64,000 nt of DNA from Nonomuraea harbinensis (GTDB lineage Bacteria > Actinomycetota > Actinomycetes > Streptosporangiales > Streptosporangiaceae). A model generated the notes under the pieces. The model had not been told where the DNA came from. It did not search any database and worked only from the letters and a program-made list of their open reading frames with translations. Made by a program: the position numbers and the translations under genes. The stretch is taken from positions 1 through 64,000 of the forward strand of contig NZ_JAHKRN010000013.1 of NCBI RefSeq assembly GCF_019396385.1. The letters run 5' to 3'. Position 1 is the stretch's first letter. Each line of letters starts with the position of its first letter. Below are positions 59,687-64,000 of this stretch, piece by piece.

Positions 59687-60808
59687 ATGACTCAGCAGGT
59701 GGAGATCGGCCGGGGCAAGTCGGGCCGCCGGGCCTACTCGCTCGACGAGATCGGCCTCGTGCCGTCGCGGCGCACCCGCGACCCGGAAGAGGTCTCGATC
59801 GCCTGGCAGATCGACGCGTACCGGTTCGAGCTGCCCGTCGTCGTCGCCCCGATGGACAGCGTGGTCTCGCCGGCCACCGCGATCGAGATCGGCCGGCACG
59901 GCGGGCTGGCCCCGCTCGACCTCGAAGGTCTCTGGACCCGCTACGAGGACCCGACCCCGCTGCTGGAGGAGTGCGCCTCCCTCAGCGCCGAGGCGGCCAC
60001 CAAGCGCCTTCAGGAGATCTACACGGCCCCGATCCAGGAGGACCTGATCGGGCGGCGCATCGAGGAGATCAGGGCCGCGGGCGTCACCACCGCCGTCCGG
60101 CTGTCGCCGCAGCGGGTCGTGCAGTACCACAAGGCGGTCATCGACGCCGGCGTCGACATCTTCGTCATCCGCGGCACCACGGTCTCCGCCGAGCACGTCT
60201 CCGGCCGGGCCGAGCCGCTGAACCTCAAGCAGTTCATCTACGAGCTCGACGTGCCGGTCATCGTCGGCGGCTGCGCCACCCACACCGCCGCCCTCCACCT
60301 GATGCGCACCGGCGCGGCCGGCGTGCTGGTCGGCTTCGGCGGCGGCGCCTCCCACACCACCCGCAACGTGCTGGGCGTCGCGGTGCCGATGGCGACCGCG
60401 ATCTCCGACGTGGCGGCGGCCCGGCGCGACTACATGGACGAGTCCGGCGGCCGCTACGTGCACGTCATAGCCGACGGCGGCATGGGCACCTCCGGCGACA
60501 TCGCCAAGGCCATCGCCTGCGGGGCCGACGCCGTCATGGTGGGCTCGCCGCTGGCCAGGGCCGCCGAGGCGCCGGGGCGCGGCTTCCACTGGGGCTCCGA
60601 GGCCCACCACCCCGACCTGCCGCGCGGGCGCCGGGTCGAGTTCGGCACCGTGGGCTCCCTGGCGCAGATCCTGCACGGTCCTTCGAGCGTGGCCGACGGG
60701 TCGATGAACCTCATGGGCGCGCTGAAGCGGACGATGGCTTCCACGGGTTACTCCGACATCAAGGAGTTCCAGCGGGTGGAGGTCGTGGTCTCGCCCGTCC
60801 AGAGCTGA
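59687..60808 (+). CDS. guaB3: GuaB3, IMP dehydrogenase family protein
   Basis: 373 aa TIM-barrel protein of the actinobacterial GuaB3 group (GuaB family IMP dehydrogenase-related). CBS domains are absent. The N-terminus MTQQVEIGRGKSGRRAYSLD and [20 protein letters not shown] are typical. The canonical GSICTT Cys loop is replaced by FGGGASHTTRNVLGV, so classical IMPDH activity is doubtful. Adjacent to guaB, as in mycobacteria. Confidence 0.94.
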   Translation: MTQQVEIGRGKSGRRAYSLDEIGLVPSRRTRDPEEVSIAWQIDAYRFELPVVVAPMDSVVSPATAIEIGRHGGLAPLDLEGLWTRYEDPTPLLEECASLSAEAATKRLQEIYTAPIQEDLIGRRIEEIRAAGVTTAVRLSPQRVVQYHKAVIDAGVDIFVIRGTTVSAEHVSGRAEPLNLKQFIYELDVPVIVGGCATHTAALHLMRTGAAGVLVGFGGGASHTTRNVLGVAVPMATAISDVAAARRDYMDESGGRYVHVIADGGMGTSGDIAKAIACGADAVMVGSPLARAAEAPGRGFHWGSEAHHPDLPRGRRVEFGTVGSLAQILHGPSSVADGSMNLMGALKRTMASTGYSDIKEFQRVEVVVSPVQS

Positions 60809-60824
60809 CCCCGCCGGCGGTCAG
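60805..60824. terminator. Inverted repeat spanning convergent stop codons (guaB3 / hydrolase)
   Basis: CTGACC (60805-60810) and GGTCAG (60819-60824) flank a GCCGGC core. Each arm contains the stop codon of one converging gene, the same layout as at 49406-49433. It is a likely shared terminator, although the stem is short. Confidence 0.45.
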
Positions 60825-61801
60825 GGCCCGGTTCCGGCCATGCGGAACCGGGCGTCCAGGAGATCGCCGAAGGTGGCCATCAGGTCGCCCCAGTCGCCGT
60901 TCGCGTTGGCGACCACCGCGCGCGAGCTGTCTGGGTCGGCCATGGCGTAGCTCCACGAGCCCGGCACGGCTCCGCCCCCTCCCCAGACCGTGACGCCGCA
61001 GGAGAGCCGCTGGGAGTAGACGCCCAGGCCGTAACGGGTGTGCGGGACCCACCCCGTCCCCTCGGTGGAGACCGTGGTGAACATCTCCCGCCGCAGGCCG
61101 GGCGGGAGCAGCCGGTCGCGCAGCAGCGCGTGCAGGAACGCGTGCAGGTCAGCGGTCGTCGAGACCATGCCGCCGGCGGCCCAGGCCCAGCTCAGGTCCG
61201 TCGCGGTCACGTCGTGGATCTCCGCGTCGGGCTGCTTCGCGTAGTGCCGCGCGTGCGGCTCGCGGAGTGTCTGGTCGTCCCCGGGGAGGTACGTGCCGGT
61301 CAGGCCGAGCGGCCGGGTGACGTGCCGCGCGATCTCCTCGGCGAGCGTCGAGCCCGTCACCCGTTCGACGACCATCCCGGCGAGGTTGTAGTTGACCTTC
61401 GAGTAGCGGAAGCCGCCCGGCTCCTCCAGGGGCGGCGTCTCCAGGCCCGGGATGACGTCCGGCAGGCCGCTGGTGTGGTTGAGCAACCGCCTGACGGTGA
61501 TCGTCGTGCCGTCGGCGCCGAGCTGCTCCTCGGTCAGGCCGGGCAGCCATGTCGCCACCGTGTCGTCCAGCGTCAGCCCGCCCTCGGCCACCAGCCGCAG
61601 GACCACCGTCGCGGTGAACGCCTTGGTGAGGCTGCCGATCCTGAAGTGCTCGCCCGGCCGTCGCGCCCGGCGGGTCGTCAGGTCGGCCACGCCCGCCGTG
61701 CCGAACCACGACCGGTCGGCGTCGCGTACGTCGGCGACGATCCCGGGCACCCCGCCGTCGGCCACCGCCCGGTCGAGGACGTGCTGGATTCCCGCGTTCA
61801 T
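60821..61801 (-). CDS. Serine hydrolase (class C beta-lactamase family)
   Basis: 326 aa with no signal peptide. The SxxK motif is GSLTK at residues 56-60, and HTSGLPDV follows. The tyrosine motif reads YSKVNY where YSN is usual, and the third motif HxG appears as WGGGG, so two canonical residues are changed. Esterase, peptidase or amidase activity is possible; beta-lactam resistance is not implied. ATG overlaps the stop of the upstream Clp-N gene (ATGA). Confidence 0.87.
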   Translation of the reverse strand: MNAGIQHVLDRAVADGGVPGIVADVRDADRSWFGTAGVADLTTRRARRPGEHFRIGSLTKAFTATVVLRLVAEGGLTLDDTVATWLPGLTEEQLGADGTTITVRRLLNHTSGLPDVIPGLETPPLEEPGGFRYSKVNYNLAGMVVERVTGSTLAEEIARHVTRPLGLTGTYLPGDDQTLREPHARHYAKQPDAEIHDVTATDLSWAWAAGGMVSTTADLHAFLHALLRDRLLPPGLRREMFTTVSTEGTGWVPHTRYGLGVYSQRLSCGVTVWGGGGAVPGSWSYAMADPDSSRAVVANANGDWGDLMATFGDLLDARFRMAGTGP

Positions 61802-62268
61802 TCGCTGATCAGCTCCAGGGCTCGGGCCAGCAGGGCGGCGCGGTCGACGCCGGCCAGGGCGAGGGCGCGCGGGACCGTGCCCACCTCGGCGTGCAGGATC
61901 CCGACCAGCACGTGTGCCGGTCGCAGGTCCTTCTTGCGTGCCGCGGACGCGAAGCTCCGCTCCAGGGCGAGCCTGCCCGTGGCGCCCATGGCGGGCCGGC
62001 GGCCGGGTAGGACGCTCGACCGGGGGAGGCCGAAGGCGGCGGACACGCCGACGGCGCTCAGGCTGTGCTCGAACTCGCGGTCGAGCGCGACGCGGACGGC
62101 CTGGTGACGGAGCCCGGCCTCGGCGAGGACGCGCTGCGGCGCGGTGTCCTCCTGGGCCGCGACGGCCAGCAGGAGGTGCTGCGCCTCGATCGTCGCCGAT
62201 CTGTCCCGCCGGGCCTCGGCCTCTCCCTCGGTGAGGATCGCGTGCAGGTACGCGTCGAACGGTCTCAC
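61798..62268 (-). CDS. Stand-alone Clp N-domain protein
   Basis: 156 aa made of two Clp-N type helical repeats (about residues 1-75 and 85-150; AQHLLLAVAAQED and AHVLVGILHAEVG are the equivalent segments). There is no AAA+ part. GTG start overlaps the stop of the HTH gene. Clp-N domains bind substrates or adaptors, so this may be a sensor or regulator for the neighbouring HTH protein; that link is inferred from the gene pair. Confidence 0.85.
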   Translation of the reverse strand: MRPFDAYLHAILTEGEAEARRDRSATIEAQHLLLAVAAQEDTAPQRVLAEAGLRHQAVRVALDREFEHSLSAVGVSAAFGLPRSSVLPGRRPAMGATGRLALERSFASAARKKDLRPAHVLVGILHAEVGTVPRALALAGVDRAALLARALELISE

Positions 62269-62501
62269 GGTGAACGCCTCCTCAGCTTGACGCCCGCGGC
62301 GATGAGTCGCTTGGCGTGCTTGCGGTGGACCGCCTGACGCGTCACACCGAGTGCCTCGGCGACCTGCGGCCAGCTCCAGCCCGCCCGCATCGCCTCCTCG
62401 ACGGCGGCGTCCTCCAGCTGGTCGGCCAGGCGCCGCAGCGCCACCACGGCCGCCAGCGCGTCGCCGGGCTCCTGGGGAGGGGGGATCTCACTCACGGGCA
62501 T
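62265..62501 (-). CDS. Small HTH DNA-binding protein
   Basis: 78 aa. A helix-turn-helix occupies about residues 38-68 (MRAGWSWPQVAEALGVTRQ and AVHRKHAKRL). It has no ribosome binding site; the predicted start of transcription is at or beside the ATG at 62501, so the mRNA is probably leaderless. First gene of the HTH / Clp-N / serine-hydrolase operon, and the likely binder of the palindrome just upstream. Confidence 0.85.
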   Translation of the reverse strand: MPVSEIPPPQEPGDALAAVVALRRLADQLEDAAVEEAMRAGWSWPQVAEALGVTRQAVHRKHAKRLIAAGVKLRRRSP

Positions 62502-62503
62502 GC

Positions 62504-62550
62504 AAGCAACATTAGTTGACTAATCGGAATTTAGTCAACATAGGTTGCTT
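62504..62550. promoter_or_regulatory. Large palindromic operator-promoter of the HTH operon
   Basis: The site is a symmetric array: AAGCAAC, 4 nt, GTTGACTAA, 7 nt, TTAGTCAAC, 4 nt, GTTGCTT. Both outer and inner arms are perfect inverted pairs. On the minus strand it contains a promoter, -35 TTGACT (62533-62538), 18 nt, -10 TAATGT (62509-62514), whose start point falls next to the HTH ATG. It also covers the 3' end of the neighbouring hydrolase gene. Binding would block the promoter directly. Confidence 0.75.
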
Positions 62551-63316
62551 AGGCGAAGAAGGCGGCCAGCACCGGGGCGAGGGCGTCCGGCTGGACGTCG
62601 TGGGTCTGGCCGTCGAGGGATCGGTGCTCGGCCGCGGGGATGGCGTCCGCGGTGGCCTCGGCGGCGCCCTGGAGCCCGTTCGGGCTGGCGCCGCCGGACA
62701 GGACCAGGGCGGGGATGGTGATCGCCGACGCCAGGTCGTGCGGCACCCGGCCGCCGCCGAGCAGTTCGTCGTCGTACGCGAGAGTGGGCGCGATCGCCTC
62801 CAGCGCCGCCCACATCGGCTGGCCGCGCATGCCGTCGATGGCCTGGGCGGGCATCCCGACGTGGGCCATGAACAGCGCGACGGCCTCGCCTCTCATCCCG
62901 GCGGCGAGCAGCTCGCGCAGGCGGGCGGTGTACGCCCCGTTGCCGGGTTCGTCGATGTACGGCGGCTCGTACAGGGCGAGCCTGGTGATGCCGGGGCCGG
63001 TCGCCGCGGCTCTCAGGGCGAGGGCGGCGCCTGAGGAGATGCCGTAGACGTACGCCTCGCCGCCGGCCTCGGCGATGAGCGCCCGCAGGTCCTCGATCTC
63101 GCGTTCGGGCGCGTACGGCGGGGTGTCGGTGCTCTCGCCGCGCCCGCGCCGGTCGTACGCGTGGACGGTGAACGACGAGCTCAGCAGGGCGGCGAGCGGC
63201 CGCATCGGGCCCGCGGTGCGGTGGCACATGGCGCCGTCGACCAGGACGAGCGCGGGGCCGTCGCCGGAGCGCTCGTATCCGATCACGGTGCCGTCGGGTG
63301 AGGTGAGTGTCGGCAT
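62549..63316 (-). CDS. Alpha/beta hydrolase
   Basis: 255 aa from ATG at 63316 (MPTLTSPDGTVIGYERSGDG). Nucleophile motif GISSGA (Ser in VYGISSGAAL, in place of GxSxG with Gly at the last position), oxyanion region LVDGAMCHR, acid about ASPNG and base His in GQTHDVQ. Resembles proline-iminopeptidase-like small hydrolases encoded beside SRPBCC proteins. 2 nt after that gene, so cotranscribed. Confidence 0.86.
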   Translation of the reverse strand: MPTLTSPDGTVIGYERSGDGPALVLVDGAMCHRTAGPMRPLAALLSSSFTVHAYDRRGRGESTDTPPYAPEREIEDLRALIAEAGGEAYVYGISSGAALALRAAATGPGITRLALYEPPYIDEPGNGAYTARLRELLAAGMRGEAVALFMAHVGMPAQAIDGMRGQPMWAALEAIAPTLAYDDELLGGGRVPHDLASAITIPALVLSGGASPNGLQGAAEATADAIPAAEHRSLDGQTHDVQPDALAPVLAAFFA

Positions 63317-63318
63317 GA

Positions 63319-63768
63319 TCAGGTGTCCTCCCGGTTCAGGCCGGCCAGATAGGCGTCGAAGCGGTCCAGGCTGGTGGCGAAGCCCGCCCGCGCTTCGGCG
63401 CTGAGGTAGGCGGCCGGCACGTTGGTCTGGTGGGTGACCACCTCGGTGCGGCCGTCGCCCAGGTCGCGGAAGGTGATCGTGGTCTTCATGCCGCCCTCGA
63501 CGCCCGGCTCGATCCACACCAGCCGCTCGGGGCGGCGCACTTCGGCGTAGGTGGCCTTCATCGTGTAGGTGCCGCCGTCGTCGCCGACCATCGTGGTCTC
63601 GAAGGTGCCGCCCGGCCGCAGGTCGACCACGATGCCGTCGAGCGGGGTGGTGGTGCCGGCCGGACCCCAGAAGCAGGTGAGGTGCTCGGGCGTGGTCATG
63701 CAGTCGAACAGCAGCTCCGGCGACGCGCGGTGGACGCGCCGGTAGGTCATCTCGCCGGTCTCGGTCAT
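63319..63768 (-). CDS. SRPBCC (AHSA1-like) protein
   Basis: 149 aa from ATG at 63768 (MTETGEMTYRRVHRASPELLF). The helix-grip fold pattern of the AHSA1 group is visible: PEHLTCFWGP, LRPGGTFETTM and the C-terminal helix AGFATSLDRFDAYLAGL. The start overlaps the stop of the ArsR gene (ATGA). ArsR-SRPBCC pairs are frequent, but the ligand is generally unknown. Confidence 0.9.
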   Translation of the reverse strand: MTETGEMTYRRVHRASPELLFDCMTTPEHLTCFWGPAGTTTPLDGIVVDLRPGGTFETTMVGDDGGTYTMKATYAEVRRPERLVWIEPGVEGGMKTTITFRDLGDGRTEVVTHQTNVPAAYLSAEARAGFATSLDRFDAYLAGLNREDT

Positions 63769-64000
63769 GGCGTCTCCCCGTCCCGGTCGCGCAGGGCGGC
63801 CAGGTGCCGCTCCAGCCGGTCGTGGCGGTCGGCCCAGACCTCGCGGTGGCGGGCGATCCAGCCGGCGGCGGCGTCGAGCCGCTCGGTGTCGAGAGCGCAC
63901 GGCCGCGACTGGGCGGTGCGGGTGCGGGTGATCAGGCGGGCGCGTTCGAGCACCTTCAGGTGTTTCGAGACGGCCTGCTGGGTCATCGCGAACGGCTCGG
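63765..64000 (-). CDS. ArsR-family regulator (5' end outside the window)
   Basis: Partial gene: the frame runs through the window edge (EPFAMTQQAVSKHLKVLERARLI). MTQQAVSKHLKVLE is the recognition helix region of ArsR-type winged helices. The C-terminal 50 residues are Arg-rich. It heads the ArsR / SRPBCC / hydrolase operon and is probably its repressor. Confidence 0.88.
   Translation of the reverse strand, partial: EPFAMTQQAVSKHLKVLERARLITRTRTAQSRPCALDTERLDAAAGWIARHREVWADRHDRLERHLAALRDRDGETP

Overview
The window is a high-GC actinobacterial chromosome segment, most like the order Streptosporangiales (Planobispora or Nonomuraea type). This is inferred from gene order, GTG and TTG starts, a C-terminal (HG)n GroEL beside groES, rpsD kept inside the alpha operon, and the GuaB-DUF5319-SigD neighbourhood. 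I see no rRNA or tRNA gene, insertion sequence, prophage or CRISPR array. Layout, left to right. (1) 1-32340 is the ribosomal protein supercluster on the plus strand: rpsL-rpsG-fusA-tuf, the S10 operon (rpsJ to rpsQ), the spc operon (rplN to rplO, secY, adk, map), the alpha operon (infA-rpmJ-rpsM-rpsK-rpsD-rpoA-rplQ-truA), then rplM-rpsI-glmM. The cluster is unusually gapped: many intercistronic spacers of 100-260 nt carry strong GC-rich hairpins. Three cargo insertions interrupt it: a DUF1707 protein plus a small secreted protein before infA, and a minus-strand block of two paralogous proline-rich membrane proteins with a CAP-domain protein between truA and rplM. (2) 32341-37629, minus strand: a two-gene ABC/AAA-type ATPase plus PIN-like nuclease pair (best candidate for an undescribed conflict system), then a four-gene ABC-2 transporter module. 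(3) 37737-49412: coaA, a Tat-exported PhoX-like protein, acpS, nnr, alr, an alpha/beta hydrolase, then the t6A and protein-acetylation genes tsaE...tsaB-rimI-tsaD. A putative lipoprotein, a class F-like sortase and an APH-fold kinase are inserted between tsaE and tsaB. (4) 49427-55280: a TPR-like protein, a long repetitive coiled-coil protein and a methyltransferase (all minus), then groES-groEL behind a good promoter and a perfect CIRCE element. (5) 55599-60808: a SigD/ShbA-type ECF sigma factor, a very short RsdA-like anti-sigma remnant, DUF5319, a TrmB/LuxR-like regulator, guaB and guaB3, syntenic with the mycobacterial sigD-rsdA-guaB2-guaB3 locus. (6) 60821-64000, minus strand: a serine hydrolase, Clp-N and HTH operon behind a large palindromic operator, and an ArsR-SRPBCC-hydrolase operon cut by the window end. 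The most informative single observation is in EF-Tu. Residues aligned with E. coli G257 and G275 are Ser and Ala, the two substitutions known to give GE2270A (thiopeptide) resistance and known from a GE2270-producing actinomycete background. This suggests a self-resistant or pre-adapted translation factor encoded in the native str operon. Other points worth pursuing are the ATPase-PIN pair, the truncated anti-sigma factor, the autoregulatory-looking HTH/Clp-N operator with a probable leaderless transcript, and the structured leaders in front of rpsL, rplB, rplN and rpsI.
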